Below are positions 47,000 through 54,950 of a DNA stretch of 64,000 nt, piece by piece (the first letter of the stretch is position 1; every line of letters starts with the position of its first letter). The notes beneath the pieces are model-generated. The model had not been told where the DNA came from. It worked only from the letters and a program-made list of their open reading frames with translations, and did no database searches. The stretch covers positions 62,001 through 126,000 of the forward strand of contig CALBYK010000319.1 of assembly GCA_937889855.1 (NCBI GenBank). Direction: 5' to 3'. The position numbers and the translations under genes were made by a program. Origin of the DNA: an uncultured Prevotella sp. (lineage in GTDB: Bacteria; Bacteroidota; Bacteroidia; Bacteroidales; Bacteroidaceae).

Positions 47000-47140
47000 A
47001 TGTCTATTAAGTCAGAGCTTTCCGCACTATACGACCGCAAGAACAAGCTTCTACAGAACGGTAAGAACGCCGAGGGGCAGGGTGTTCTTCGCAAGATTGA
47101 CCGCAAGATTCACGAGCTTGAGAAGATGGCAAATAAGTAG
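47000..47140 (+). CDS. small basic coiled-coil protein (46 aa)
   Basis: ATG 47000 with CCAAGAGAAAAAGGAGATTAT. MSIKSELSALYDRKNKLLQN then VLRKIDRKIHELEKMANK: two amphipathic helices with leucine heptads, probably a helical hairpin dimer. 23 bases after the previous gene, so co-transcribed. Followed by a terminator. Confidence 0.65.
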   Translation: MSIKSELSALYDRKNKLLQNGKNAEGQGVLRKIDRKIHELEKMANK

Positions 47141-47155
47141 ACCTCTTTCTTTTGA

Positions 47156-47193
47156 GTGGGGCGTTCCTTTCCTTGGAATGCCCCACTTTTTTT
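47156..47193 (+). terminator. intrinsic terminator
   Basis: GTGGGGCGTTCC, 7-base loop, GGAATGCCCCAC, then TTTTTTT; it overlaps the TTGACT of the next promoter. Confidence 0.85.
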
Positions 47194-47253
47194 ATTGACT
47201 TTAAGTGCTACCTGTGGTATGCTTCTCTCCAAGAGAAGAAAGGAGCTGATGTT

Positions 47254-47721
47254 ATGGCTTGGAACAAGGAAAAAGATTTGAAGCTAAAGTATGAATACGT
47301 TGACGGCGAGAATGATTCGCCGCACAGGAAGAGACGCAAGAAGACTTCCCCAAAAAAGGCTAACCACCGCCACGAGTATAAGAATATCGTGATTGACTTT
47401 CGTTACCCTAATGACTATCCTATCTCTAGGCTTGCGGGAACAGTCGGGCACACAATCGAATCGTACTGTACCGTTTGCGGCAAGGTGAGCGGCGGAAAGA
47501 TTGACCCTGCCGCGAAGGAGCTTTTCCCGCATGTCGGATATGGTCATTTCGGGTACTCTATTGCAATTGCGGGCTATGAGAAGGAGACGCAAGAGTATCG
47601 CGCTTGGGCAAACGAGCATTATCCACATTACATGTTGACGGACTATTGGGATGGCTGTCTTAACAAATCGATGATTCTTGACCTGAATCATATAATTTCA
47701 CCCAAAAGTCAAGAAAAGTAA
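47254..47721 (+). CDS. hypothetical zinc-ribbon-like protein (155 aa)
   Basis: Start ATG 47254 (GAAAGGAGCTGATGTT). Basic N-terminus (SPHRKRRKKTSPKKANHRHE), then IESYCTVCGKVSGG with one CxxC pair and a downstream His-rich part (FPHVGYGHFGYSIA, NEHYPHYMLTDYWDGC) that may complete a metal site. Promoter TTGACT...TATGCT just upstream. Function unknown. Confidence 0.65.
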   Translation: MAWNKEKDLKLKYEYVDGENDSPHRKRRKKTSPKKANHRHEYKNIVIDFRYPNDYPISRLAGTVGHTIESYCTVCGKVSGGKIDPAAKELFPHVGYGHFGYSIAIAGYEKETQEYRAWANEHYPHYMLTDYWDGCLNKSMILDLNHIISPKSQEK

Positions 47722-47736
47722 CAGAGAGGAACGTCT

Positions 47737-48054
47737 ATGATTCAAATTGAGACAACTCTTGGGTATGGTTTTCATGTGCCGCGCGACCAAGCAGAAGGCG
47801 TAAAGAGTTCTGCTGACGAATATCTTTTGCGGCCTATGTGCGGCACATGCGGGCAGTCCCCGTATTTCTTCGGGCTTCCGCTGCATACAATCAACTCAAG
47901 AAGTGCGTATACCGAGTTTGACCTTTCAGAGTTCGAGGTAAAGGACTTGAACGGGTGCATGACCCGAGCACTGAACGAGGAATTTGAGAAGACTTTTGGC
48001 CGCAAGCCGCCTTTTGACCCAAAGTTTATGATGTTCACTGACATTATCGCGTAA
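47737..48054 (+). CDS. hypothetical protein with CxxC (105 aa)
   Basis: ATG 47737 with ACAGAGAGGAACGTCT. IETTLGYGFHVPRDQAEGVK, then LRPMCGTCGQSPYFFGLPLH, which has a CGTC pair, and a helical acidic end. 15 bases after the previous stop; same mRNA as 47254 and the thyX genes below. No family recognised. Confidence 0.65.
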   Translation: MIQIETTLGYGFHVPRDQAEGVKSSADEYLLRPMCGTCGQSPYFFGLPLHTINSRSAYTEFDLSEFEVKDLNGCMTRALNEEFEKTFGRKPPFDPKFMMFTDIIA

Positions 48055-48058
48055 CGGC

Positions 48059-48268
48059 ATGACTAGCATTCAAGATGGAAGGTTCATCAGCCCGAACGAT
48101 ATCAGAGCCGCTTGGAAGGCCGTGTGCGAGTCTGGGCAGGTAGCAGCCCCGCCCCAGGCCATGGAGACGTTAGGGCAGCTCGTGGTGGCTCAGGCGGTGG
48201 CTGTCGCGGCACGTGGTGGCGCGGCAAGCGCAGAGACGGACAAAGACGAGAGTACGGAGGAAAAGTGA
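48059..48268 (+). CDS. small protein upstream of thyX (69 aa)
   Basis: ATG 48059, 4 bases after the previous stop, overlapping the thyX start by 4 bases. GC-rich against neighbours: RAAWKAVCESGQVAAPPQAM then ETLGQLVVAQAVAVAARGGA, ending acidic (ETDKDESTEEK). Alanine-rich amphipathic helix. Translational coupling to thyX is likely. Function unknown. Confidence 0.6.
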   Translation: MTSIQDGRFISPNDIRAAWKAVCESGQVAAPPQAMETLGQLVVAQAVAVAARGGAASAETDKDESTEEK

Positions 48269-48870
48269 AGGTTACTGTAGTAGACGCAACGCAGAATCCC
48301 ATTGATATTATTTCCATTGCCGCTGGTTCCAGCACTAGGCGCGAGAATGTCAAGTTCAGCCGCGTGAAGAAGTGCATCGAGGACAAGCATAGCGTCCATG
48401 AGTTCGCGGATGTGACATTTAAGATTGAGGGAATTTCAAGAGCGTGTCTCGCGCAACTTACGCGCCACAGAATTGCAACTTATTGCGTTGAATCACAACG
48501 GTACAACAAGTATGACCTCACAAGCGACGATTGGTATGTTATTCCGCCTGTAATTGAAAATGATGCGCCACGTCTTGCGGCTTTTCAAGACGCAATGTCA
48601 AGTGCCGCTGGTGTCTATCGTGAGATGCTTGATGATGGGGTAAAGGCAGAGGACGCGCGTTTTGTTCTCCCAGAAGCGACAAAGACAAATCTGCATATGA
48701 AGATTAACGCACGTAGTCTTTGGAACTTCCTTAATCAGAGACGAGCACCGCACGCACAGTGGGAGATTCACGAGCTTGCAGACAAGATGATTGAGGCTCT
48801 TGACTCTTACAACGAGCAGTGGCACCAGATGATGGACATTTATCGCGGCACAGAAGAGCTGGTAAATTAA
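48265..48870 (+). CDS. thyX: flavin-dependent thymidylate synthase
   Basis: 201 aa from GTG 48265 (GAGTACGGAGGAAAA). It makes dTMP from dUMP using FAD and methylene-THF. The ThyX signature is present as RHRIATYCVESQRYNKYD (residues about 72-89), a variant of RHRxxSxNxxSxRY, followed by the dUMP-contacting end RSLWNFLNQRRAPHAQWEIH. Length is typical of the family. It supplies thymidine for phage DNA, as in many large phages. Together with the dCMP-deaminase-like gene at 53087 it suggests active nucleotide supply. Confidence 0.9.
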   Translation: MKVTVVDATQNPIDIISIAAGSSTRRENVKFSRVKKCIEDKHSVHEFADVTFKIEGISRACLAQLTRHRIATYCVESQRYNKYDLTSDDWYVIPPVIENDAPRLAAFQDAMSSAAGVYREMLDDGVKAEDARFVLPEATKTNLHMKINARSLWNFLNQRRAPHAQWEIHELADKMIEALDSYNEQWHQMMDIYRGTEELVN

Positions 48871-48975
48871 CTTTTCTAATAGCGTCTTTCCAAAAGAAAG
48901 GCGCTATTTTTGTATCGACTTTTTACGCGTTTGGCGCTATACTGGTATCAACAAGCAGCGACGGAAGGAAAGAGT

Positions 48976-49215
48976 ATGAGCAACGTCACGATGAACGCGG
49001 ATGATTTTCTCAGTGAGTTCAATAAGAACTACGATGCAATCTATGATGGCCTTGTTGACTATGATACGGTTGACGCCGCAGTCTCTTTTGGGGACGAGTT
49101 CATCAAGACGCACAAGGACTTTGTGAGTGAGTTCGTGAAGTTCCGTGGTGATTTTCTCTCCAGCGACAGAGAGGTTGCGGCGTTCGCCCTTACCATTGCC
49201 GAGCACGTCAACTAA
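48976..49215 (+). CDS. hypothetical acidic protein (79 aa)
   Basis: Start ATG 48976 (GGAAGGAAAGAGT); the upstream extension crosses the promoter (TATACT near 48937). Helical acidic: NADDFLSEFNKNYDAIYDGL then FIKTHKDFVSEFVKFRGDFL. Followed closely by the methyltransferase gene. Function unknown. Confidence 0.65.
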   Translation: MSNVTMNADDFLSEFNKNYDAIYDGLVDYDTVDAAVSFGDEFIKTHKDFVSEFVKFRGDFLSSDREVAAFALTIAEHVN

Positions 49216-49228
49216 TAGAGAGAAATAA

Positions 49229-49795
49229 ATGATTACTCAATATTCTTATGGAAACAGCGCAAGCCCGAACATGTCAAACAACGTGATTGACAGATACAAG
49301 ATGTGGACTGCCGCAGAGGTGCGGGCAGACCTAGACGAGAATCGAAGTGACGCCGTTTGTATCTTTGAGAATGTCGGGTATAATATCAACATCTCTTGTG
49401 CTATTCGCTCTCTTAATGCGTTTCTCGGCAAGGAATGCTATATCGTTGGCCGCAGACGCTATGACACGCGTGGCGCACGAGGTGTCAACCACTACGAGCA
49501 CATCTTTCATGCGGACACAATTCAAGAGGTATTTGACAAGCTTGCTCCTCTTGGATACGAGTTTATCGCAATCGACAATATCATGGAGTGCAATCCGCAG
49601 AATATTTGGGACATCGACATGCAGAAGAAGACAGCTTTTGTATTTGGTTCTGAATCAGAAGGATTATCCCAAGAGGCAATTGACATTTGCGACAGAATGG
49701 CGTATATCAAGCAAGACGGTAGTGTGCGGTCAATGAACGTTGCTTGTGCCGCAAGTTGCGTATTAGCGGAGTATACACGTAGATTTAGGGGGTAG
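49229..49795 (+). CDS. SPOUT-class RNA 2'-O-methyltransferase (TrmH/SpoU-like)
   Basis: 188 aa from ATG 49229. The SpoU motifs are visible: motif I near the start (VCIFENVGYNINISCAIRSL, with the NxxxxxRS pattern), motif II FVFGSESEGLSQEAID, and motif III AYIKQDGSVRSMNVACAASC. The knot forms the SAM site. Such enzymes methylate tRNA or rRNA riboses. Being close to the tRNA cluster, a phage tRNA is a plausible substrate (inference). Short N-terminus: no extra RNA-binding domain. Confidence 0.8.
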   Translation: MITQYSYGNSASPNMSNNVIDRYKMWTAAEVRADLDENRSDAVCIFENVGYNINISCAIRSLNAFLGKECYIVGRRRYDTRGARGVNHYEHIFHADTIQEVFDKLAPLGYEFIAIDNIMECNPQNIWDIDMQKKTAFVFGSESEGLSQEAIDICDRMAYIKQDGSVRSMNVACAASCVLAEYTRRFRG

Positions 49796-49797
49796 AT

Positions 49798-49959
49798 ATG
49801 TTGAATGATTTTTTATTTCTGGCCTACATTGTGTTTCTCGTCTTCTACATTGTCAAGATGACAGGAAATACTGACGAAATGATAGAGTTGTATATTAAGA
49901 CAAAGACACATGTTAGAGAGTCAAGATTCTTTAGATGGATTTATCCTCTTATGCGTTGA
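49798..49959 (+). CDS. small single-span membrane protein (53 aa)
   Basis: ATG 49798 with TTTAGGGGGTAGAT. One membrane segment (NDFLFLAYIVFLVFYIVKM), then an acidic-to-basic helical tail (KTHVRESRFFRWIYPLMR). The end overlaps the start of phoH by 50 bases in another frame. Role unknown. Confidence 0.55.
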   Translation: MLNDFLFLAYIVFLVFYIVKMTGNTDEMIELYIKTKTHVRESRFFRWIYPLMR

Positions 49960-51004
49960 TTTAACCTTGGCAGATGGTGATAAAATACCGTCTGCTTTTT
50001 TCATAATAGATAGACAACGGCAATGGCCGCAATATCTATCAGCTGAAAAGATAGGAGTTAAATTGTCTCAACAACAAAAGATAATTGATATTCCAAGTTT
50101 TATCGATATAGTTGACTTTCTTGGGCCAAAAGATAGTTATCTCAATGTCATAAAAAAATACTTCGATGTGAGGATGAAGCTTGTTGAGAGACGATTAAGC
50201 ATATTTGGTGAGACAGAAGAAGTATCGGACTGTTATTCAGTGCTCAACAGGATAAAAGAAGTCCTCGAAAGCAGCGAGAAGGTGCTAGAGCAAGACGTTG
50301 ATTTATATTGCCGCCAAGAGAGAGACAATAGTCTCCCGGAAATGTCAAACGACATCATCCTAAAAATGGGTAAGACTGTTGTGAAGGCAAAGACGAAACA
50401 CCAGCTTGAATACATAGACGCAATTGAGAATAACATTATCACTTTTGCTATTGGGAGCGCAGGTGTGGCAAAGACGTTTCTTGCCGCGACTTCTGCGGTT
50501 AAAGCGCTGAAAGAAAAGAAGGTTTCAAAGATTATTATCACGCGCTCTCCTATCGCATTAGAGGGGTATAGTATCGGCTATGTTCCTGGAACGGACAAAG
50601 ATAAAATGGCTCCTTGGATTGCCCCACTAATTGATGTATTCGCAAAATTTTATTCGCAGGAAAAGCTAGAGTACATGATTGACAATGGTATCATCGAAGC
50701 AGTACCATTAGCTTATATCCGTGGACGTTCGTTTGAGAATAGTTTCGTGATTCTAGACGAGAGCCAGAATCTTTCAATAGGGGCGTTCAAGTCCGTAATG
50801 ACGCGACTGGGCGTTGGTACGAAACTTGTTATATGCGGCGATACAAAGCAGAGCGACATCAATGGAGCTAGTGGACTTGAGACTGCCGCTAGAATCATGG
50901 AGGGCGCGCAAGGCGTTGCCGTGGTAAGATTCGGAATCGGAGATATTGTCCGTTCTGGAATTACAGCAGAAGTGATTAAGAGATTTGAGGAAGCGGGATA
51001 CTGA
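49910..51004 (+). CDS. PhoH-like ATPase
   Basis: 364 aa from ATG 49910 (weak ribosome site; overlaps the small membrane gene). N-terminal 130 residues: alpha/beta domain ending in long helices (NVIKKYFDVRMKLVERRLSI). ATPase core: Walker A GSAGVAKT (about residue 183), Walker B FVILDESQN (about 283), sensor KLVICGDTKQSDI. PhoH proteins are common in phages as auxiliary genes; they are linked to RNA or nucleotide metabolism but their exact action is unsettled. An internal later start cannot be excluded. Confidence 0.8.
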   Translation: MLESQDSLDGFILLCVDLTLADGDKIPSAFFIIDRQRQWPQYLSAEKIGVKLSQQQKIIDIPSFIDIVDFLGPKDSYLNVIKKYFDVRMKLVERRLSIFGETEEVSDCYSVLNRIKEVLESSEKVLEQDVDLYCRQERDNSLPEMSNDIILKMGKTVVKAKTKHQLEYIDAIENNIITFAIGSAGVAKTFLAATSAVKALKEKKVSKIIITRSPIALEGYSIGYVPGTDKDKMAPWIAPLIDVFAKFYSQEKLEYMIDNGIIEAVPLAYIRGRSFENSFVILDESQNLSIGAFKSVMTRLGVGTKLVICGDTKQSDINGASGLETAARIMEGAQGVAVVRFGIGDIVRSGITAEVIKRFEEAGY

Positions 51005-51006
51005 AA

Positions 51007-51213
51007 GTGAGAAAAGAAAAAAGGATTGATGAGATGTGTAAGCTTCTTGCGAAAGCTTGGAAGAGAGTCCCCGATTGGCGTCTCACGCAACTGTTGTCTA
51101 ACTATAGAATTCTTTCTGATGAAGGCGATAGAATCTACTTCTACCAAGAGGATGATAAGACGTACAATAAAATCTTAAAGATGATTAGCTCTCTTGAAAA
51201 AGACGGCAAATAA
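51007..51213 (+). CDS. conserved small phage protein (68 aa)
   Basis: GTG 51007, 2 bases after the phoH stop. IDEMCKLLAKAWKRVPDWRL then TQLLSNYRILSDEGDRIYFY is a pattern seen repeatedly in small phage proteins (helix, VPDWRLGQL-like turn, helix). Basic/acidic helical, function unknown. Terminator follows. Confidence 0.65.
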   Translation: MRKEKRIDEMCKLLAKAWKRVPDWRLTQLLSNYRILSDEGDRIYFYQEDDKTYNKILKMISSLEKDGK

Positions 51214-51224
51214 TAAATCAAGAT

Positions 51225-51258
51225 CAAGGCAAGTGTGAGAAATTCGCACTTGCCTTTT
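51225..51258 (+). terminator. intrinsic terminator
   Basis: AAGGCAAGTG, loop, GCACTTGCC, then TTTTTG. Confidence 0.75.
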
Positions 51259-51321
51259 TGTGTTTGGGCGTGCTATACTAGCTTCAGCAAGTGAGGGAAA
51301 GCCCAAAGGAAGGATTCTTAA

Positions 51322-51846
51322 ATGTCCAACATCAAGATGAGCGGCAGGGTTTACAACGCGATGATGAAGTTTGCCAACGGCACTAGCGCCTGTCCGCAGC
51401 TTGCGAACATGTTCTATTCCGAAGGCCGCGTGTATGCGACTGACTCCTACGCGGCCGTGCGTTGGACCCCTGCTGTGGAGCCTGATTTCGCGGAGTCGTT
51501 CTTCTTTTCAGCGAATAAGAAGCCAACTGCGTCCCAGCAGCTCTATATCAGTGCCGAGACCTGCGATATCGATATTGAGTCGATTGCTCCGAAGAACATG
51601 GACAAGCTCTTTGAGGAGCCTAACTTCGCGGCTATGCGTGGCGAGAACCGCGTTCCCGCTATCAACCCGACCTATCTTGCCGATATTGCGGCTCTTGGCA
51701 AGGCAGTGAAGTGTGACAAGTGCGGTAGCGATGGCTCTACGGTTCTTGAGTGGAAGAACGACACGCTTATTGCCCACATTTATGCTGGAGCTAATGGCAG
51801 GTTCGACGTTGTTGTCGCACCATGCTTTATCAACAAGATTGATTAA
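51322..51846 (+). CDS. hypothetical protein, possible sliding-clamp-like
   Basis: 174 aa from ATG 51322 (AAAGGAAGGATTCTTAA). FYSEGRVYATDSYAAVRWTP resembles the D-x-x-A-x-D-x-x-R strand of beta-clamp-like phage proteins, and the end YAGANGRFDVVVAPCFI fits the last strand of such folds. A CDKCG half-ribbon lies at about 132. The clamp idea is weak inference; otherwise unknown. Confidence 0.5.
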   Translation: MSNIKMSGRVYNAMMKFANGTSACPQLANMFYSEGRVYATDSYAAVRWTPAVEPDFAESFFFSANKKPTASQQLYISAETCDIDIESIAPKNMDKLFEEPNFAAMRGENRVPAINPTYLADIAALGKAVKCDKCGSDGSTVLEWKNDTLIAHIYAGANGRFDVVVAPCFINKID

Positions 51847-51854
51847 GAGGAAGT

Positions 51855-52016
51855 ATGATGAGTGATTTTGTCGCTTGATTTGTTTGGACGCTCGTATACC
51901 TTGTAGCTACAATACTCGCAGCTTTTGTTTTTATATTTCTTATGGGCGGTGTCTTAACTGTCCTTGGAGATTTTTTTGATGCAATTGATAAGTTCTGGTC
52001 GCATTTTTTGAAGTAA
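51855..52016 (+). pseudogene. small membrane protein gene with in-frame TGA at codon 8
   Basis: AAGAGGAAGT leads into ATG 51855 (or 51858). The frame reads MMSDFVA, TGA, then FVWTLVYLVATILAAFVFIF and ends DFFDAIDKFWSHFLK, a coherent one-span membrane protein of 53 codons. TGA in place of TGG (Trp) is one base away. No start lies after the TGA. Either a nonsense mutation, a sequence error or read-through, the last of interest because the capsid gene shows the same situation. Confidence 0.55.
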
Positions 52017-52019
52017 GAT

Positions 52020-52047
52020 GGCGGGGAGTTAATTCCCCGCTTTTTTT
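52020..52047 (+). terminator. intrinsic terminator
   Basis: GCGGGGA, 6-base loop, TCCCCGC, then TTTTTTT, overlapping the next TTGACT. Confidence 0.8.
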
Positions 52048-52048
52048 A

Positions 52049-52078
52049 TTGACTCTTTGACTGCTGATGCGGTATAGT
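52049..52078 (+). promoter_or_regulatory. promoter TTGACTCTTTG type
   Basis: TTGACT, 18-base spacer, TATAGT, directly behind a terminator. Confidence 0.7.
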
Positions 52079-52115
52079 ATAACCATACGCGATGGCGAGT
52101 GAGAGGAAACCTGAT

Positions 52116-52439
52116 ATGGCTTTTGTGCTTGAGTGCTGCAAGACTTGCGTCCGCTACAAGTACGGGAAAAATCGTTGCGGATATTGTCTCGGTCTTAGGT
52201 CAGAGGAAACCGGGTGCAATAGCTATAAGAAGTGTCCAACCCCGGGGAAGTATCACGGCGTGTATGAAGGCCAGTCGATTGCCCGCTGTCCGTTTTGCGG
52301 CGGCACTGCGGTTTTCACGTTGAAGACCAACGGCCACGTGCAGATTGAGTGCGGCAACGATGACTGCTGGGTTAGACCTCGACTTTGCAGCGATGGTAGC
52401 GCATACTATGCCATTAAGCGATGGAACACTCGTTACTAA
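52116..52439 (+). CDS. Lar-like double zinc-ribbon protein
   Basis: 107 aa from ATG 52116 (GTGAGAGGAAACCTGAT). First cysteine cluster CCKTCVRYKYGKNRCGYCLG with later CNSYKKC. Then a Lar-type ribbon: ARCPFCGGTAVFTLKTNGHV, IECGNDDCWVRPR and the typical end AIKRWNTR. Lar family proteins relieve type I restriction in some phages, and similar ribbons are common in phages. The ribbon is clear, anti-restriction is inference. Confidence 0.65.
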   Translation: MAFVLECCKTCVRYKYGKNRCGYCLGLRSEETGCNSYKKCPTPGKYHGVYEGQSIARCPFCGGTAVFTLKTNGHVQIECGNDDCWVRPRLCSDGSAYYAIKRWNTRY

Positions 52440-52451
52440 TAGGGGGATACC

Positions 52452-53021
52452 ATGATTATCTACGACTATTGGGGTAGGCCGCAAGAGTTTGAGCCTGAGA
52501 ACTATATCTTAAATGGTGACATTGATACAAAGAAGCTCTTAGACAAGGAGTTTGGTAAGGCGCGCGAACTTGACCTGTTCCAAGAGAACGATTGCGAGAA
52601 ACTGTATCTTTATGACAGGGCAAAAGATGAGATTGCTTATGCGGCTAAGAAGTGCATAACCCATAATTACCATGACGAGGAAGCGATAACTGCCGCAAAT
52701 ATCCAAGAGGAACTAGAAGATGTGTTTGATAGCAAAGTCAAATGCACGAAAAACGATATCATCGTCTGGCAGCGTACGACTCTTAATTGTCTTTGCTATA
52801 ATGCGGATGGGGCAAGCTTTCCATTTATGCCACGAGACATTAATAAGGCTATTATCTATACCTACGCAATAGCTAGCCTTTTTGAGTCGCCAGGAATTGC
52901 CCTTGTAGTTTCGTCTGATACAGCAGCACGAGACTATCTGAACCGCTATGGGCTTGATGATAAGACAACTCTCGACGCAATATCCGAGCGTGCCGCGAAA
53001 GAGAAATGGAAGGCTAGATAA
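52452..53021 (+). CDS. hypothetical protein (189 aa)
   Basis: ATG 52452 with AATAGGGGGATACC. Begins MIIYDYWGRPQEFEPENYIL; helical middle (AYAAKKCITHNYHDEEAITA); and the stretch NKAIIYTYAIASLFESPGIA then LVVSSDTAARDYLNRYGLDD. Looks like a soluble alpha/beta protein, no motif. Same unit as the Lar-like gene. Confidence 0.6.
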   Translation: MIIYDYWGRPQEFEPENYILNGDIDTKKLLDKEFGKARELDLFQENDCEKLYLYDRAKDEIAYAAKKCITHNYHDEEAITAANIQEELEDVFDSKVKCTKNDIIVWQRTTLNCLCYNADGASFPFMPRDINKAIIYTYAIASLFESPGIALVVSSDTAARDYLNRYGLDDKTTLDAISERAAKEKWKAR

Positions 53022-53022
53022 T

Positions 53023-53051
53023 TTGACTCTTTTCCTTAAACAAGATATACT
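53023..53051 (+). promoter_or_regulatory. promoter TTGACTCTTTT type
   Basis: TTGACT, 17-base spacer, TATACT, before the deaminase-like gene. Confidence 0.65.
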
Positions 53052-53086
53052 GGATATATCAAGTGAGAGGAAAAGGGTCTTTTTTC

Positions 53087-53536
53087 ATGAGTAATTTGAG
53101 TATCAAGAAGTCTGACAAGAAGTATTTCGACATTGCGCGAGAAGTCGCTAATCAAAGCGCATTTCCTCGCTTTCATGTTGGTTGCGTCCTCGCGTATCAA
53201 GGGCGTGTTTTGTCCAGCGCTTGTAATACGGAAAAGTCAGACCCCATTCAAAAGAAGTATAACAAGTACAGACATTTTAACTATTCTGTGAACGGCTATG
53301 TCAATCATGCTGGTCATGCAGAGATGATAGCACTAAAGAGAGTGTCATATCCAGTGGCACAACAGGTTGATTGGAAAAAGGTAAAGTGCTATACCTACAG
53401 AGTCTGTCCCGGTCTGCCGCTCGGGCGTGGGCTTTCCCGTCCGTGCCCCGCTTGCCGCGCCGCATTGCGCGACAAGGGCATTAGAGACTTTTACTATAGC
53501 ACGGACGCAGGGTTTGCTCACGAGCGGATGGAGTAA
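53087..53536 (+). CDS. cytidine/deoxycytidylate deaminase-like protein
   Basis: 149 aa from ATG 53087. The zinc deaminase motifs are present: HAGHAEMIALKRV (H-A-E, about residues 74-86) and SRPCPACRAALRD (P-C-x-x-C, about 114-126), with an N-terminal RFHVGCVLAYQGRVLSSACN core strand pair. The family converts dCMP to dUMP, feeding thymidylate synthesis by ThyX. A base-editing type is possible. Active-site residues are all intact. Confidence 0.75.
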   Translation: MSNLSIKKSDKKYFDIAREVANQSAFPRFHVGCVLAYQGRVLSSACNTEKSDPIQKKYNKYRHFNYSVNGYVNHAGHAEMIALKRVSYPVAQQVDWKKVKCYTYRVCPGLPLGRGLSRPCPACRAALRDKGIRDFYYSTDAGFAHERME

Positions 53537-53538
53537 TT

Positions 53539-53847
53539 ATGACAATTATTAGAGAGATAATAGAAAAAATCAAACAATATAAACTTGAGATTCTGGCAGT
53601 CTTTGTGATAATGTGGCTCGCTTGTATCGTGTGCTGGTTCTATGAGACAGATACCAAAGATTTTAGCGGGAACTATTCTATTCTTAACAATTATGCTGGT
53701 TACACAATCGTCGAGAAGGTATCAGGCATAAACCGCTATGGCACGATTATACATTCGATAGTTGTTGAGAAATATGGAGACTATAAGACGATAAGGAATG
53801 TTGACAACCAGACTTATTACAGTTTGGATGTCGGTGACTCGCTTTAA
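53539..53847 (+). CDS. membrane-anchored small protein (102 aa)
   Basis: ATG 53539 with GGATGGAGTAATT. One N-terminal span (KLEILAVFVIMWLACIVCWF), then an extracellular-looking 65 residues rich in Tyr/Asn (NNYAGYTIVEKVSGINRYGT, VDNQTYYSLDVGDSL). The positive cluster before the span puts the N-terminus inside. Could act in exclusion or be a lysis regulator; unproven. Confidence 0.6.
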   Translation: MTIIREIIEKIKQYKLEILAVFVIMWLACIVCWFYETDTKDFSGNYSILNNYAGYTIVEKVSGINRYGTIIHSIVVEKYGDYKTIRNVDNQTYYSLDVGDSL

Positions 53848-53900
53848 TAAGAAGACATAAGAAGAATAAATAACGCTTTTTTAAAAGAAATGGAATTAAA

Positions 53901-54293
53901 ATGATGAAATCTAGCATTCGTTATGGCAGCATTGCCAAATTCATTTATGCAGGAAACAAAAATGAATATGTCGGGATGCTGCTGAAGCGTATAATAGAGG
54001 AGCCGTCAAATAAAGACTTAAAGATTGTTCTCCACATTAATGGACGAAGAGAGTGCCAGAAGTTTACTGAGGCGACGAACTTCTTTAATCATAACGGATT
54101 CATTGTCACGCGTGATTTTATCGATGGCCCATGTGCGGTCATGGCTTTTGATGTTGAGGTTTCTATCATGGTGCCTATTATGGACTTAGGCTGGTGGGAG
54201 GATAGGGGTCAGCAATTCTTTAGAGAAAATATCTACCCCGAACTTTTTTGCGTCCATACGTGGGAAGACGCGATTGGAGATAATTATGCTTAA
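53901..54293 (+). CDS. hypothetical protein (130 aa)
   Basis: ATG 53901 after AAAAGAAATGGAATTAAA. Basic N-terminal part (NKNEYVGMLLKRIIEEPSNK, DLKIVLHINGRRECQKFTEA), then hydrophobic beta strands (FDVEVSIMVPIMDLGWWEDR). Overlaps the next gene slightly. No family recognised. Confidence 0.6.
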   Translation: MMKSSIRYGSIAKFIYAGNKNEYVGMLLKRIIEEPSNKDLKIVLHINGRRECQKFTEATNFFNHNGFIVTRDFIDGPCAVMAFDVEVSIMVPIMDLGWWEDRGQQFFRENIYPELFCVHTWEDAIGDNYA

Positions 54294-54591
54294 TTTTCCT
54301 AGTATCAAAACGTGGGGTTTCTCTTACGAGGAAGTCGAAGACATAATGTATGAATGGAACCCCAAAAGCAAATCAGAGTATAACGGGTGCGTTGTGCGGG
54401 CGGAGACAGATGAAGATGTATATGATTTCGCATATATTCTGTCAAAGGTACGGCCAGAGCTTGGAATCTCGCCCGATGCTATCTCTATTTATCTTGACTG
54501 CGGGTATATCTATCCGCGCAAGGGGGTTGACGTGATTGTGGTTGATGGCATTCAAGATTCGCTTGGGGCAGTAAATGCCGCAAACGTCTAG
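54286..54591 (+). CDS. hypothetical acidic protein (101 aa)
   Basis: Start ATG 54286 (GATTGGAGATAATT) over the upstream in-frame TTG. MLNFPSIKTWGFSYEEVEDI, VVRAETDEDVYDFAYILSKV, then ISIYLDCGYIYPRKGVDVIV. Overlaps the previous and next genes by a few bases, so a tightly coupled series. Function unknown. Confidence 0.6.
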   Translation: MLNFPSIKTWGFSYEEVEDIMYEWNPKSKSEYNGCVVRAETDEDVYDFAYILSKVRPELGISPDAISIYLDCGYIYPRKGVDVIVVDGIQDSLGAVNAANV

Positions 54592-54943
54592 ACCGATTAC
54601 ACTCGTCTGTGGGACGCGCTCGCTTGGGTGGGTAGACCTAGACCGCTACCTATCCGTGAAGGCCGTGGGGGAGGTCGTGGGCGGCTCTAGCGGCGGCGTG
54701 GACGCGTGCGCGGAAGCGTGGGCTAAGCGGCACGGCGTGGAGTGGGTGTGCTATTTGCCGCAAAACCGCGTGTACGGTGCCAAGTATGCGCCGCAAAAGC
54801 TCGACGAGGAGATGGTGGCATTCTGTGACCAGATAGCCTATTTCTGGGACGGAAAGCCAGATGAAAGACTCGAGAGAATCAAAAGTCTTGCTGTCTCTTG
54901 GAAAGTTCCCATGCATATCCATATTATAGAAGACTTAGATTAG
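54575..54943 (+). CDS. SLOG-superfamily (DprA/YspA-like) nucleotide-binding protein
   Basis: 122 aa from ATG 54575. N-terminal ITLVCGTRSL strand-loop, then VVGGSSGGVDACAEAWAKRH and a VEWVCYLPQNR strand. This is the Rossmann arrangement of the SLOG superfamily (GTR/GxRxL then GGxxGxD). These proteins bind nucleotides or derivatives and occur in phage and defence contexts. The start overlaps the previous gene by 17 bases. GC-rich against neighbours, a sign of transfer. Confidence 0.7.
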   Translation: MPQTSRPITLVCGTRSLGWVDLDRYLSVKAVGEVVGGSSGGVDACAEAWAKRHGVEWVCYLPQNRVYGAKYAPQKLDEEMVAFCDQIAYFWDGKPDERLERIKSLAVSWKVPMHIHIIEDLD

Positions 54944-54950
54944 GAGCGAT

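Noticed and set aside
54650..54922. Minus-strand frame opposite the SLOG gene
   Set aside because: Shadow of a GC-rich gene, no ribosome site, no motif.
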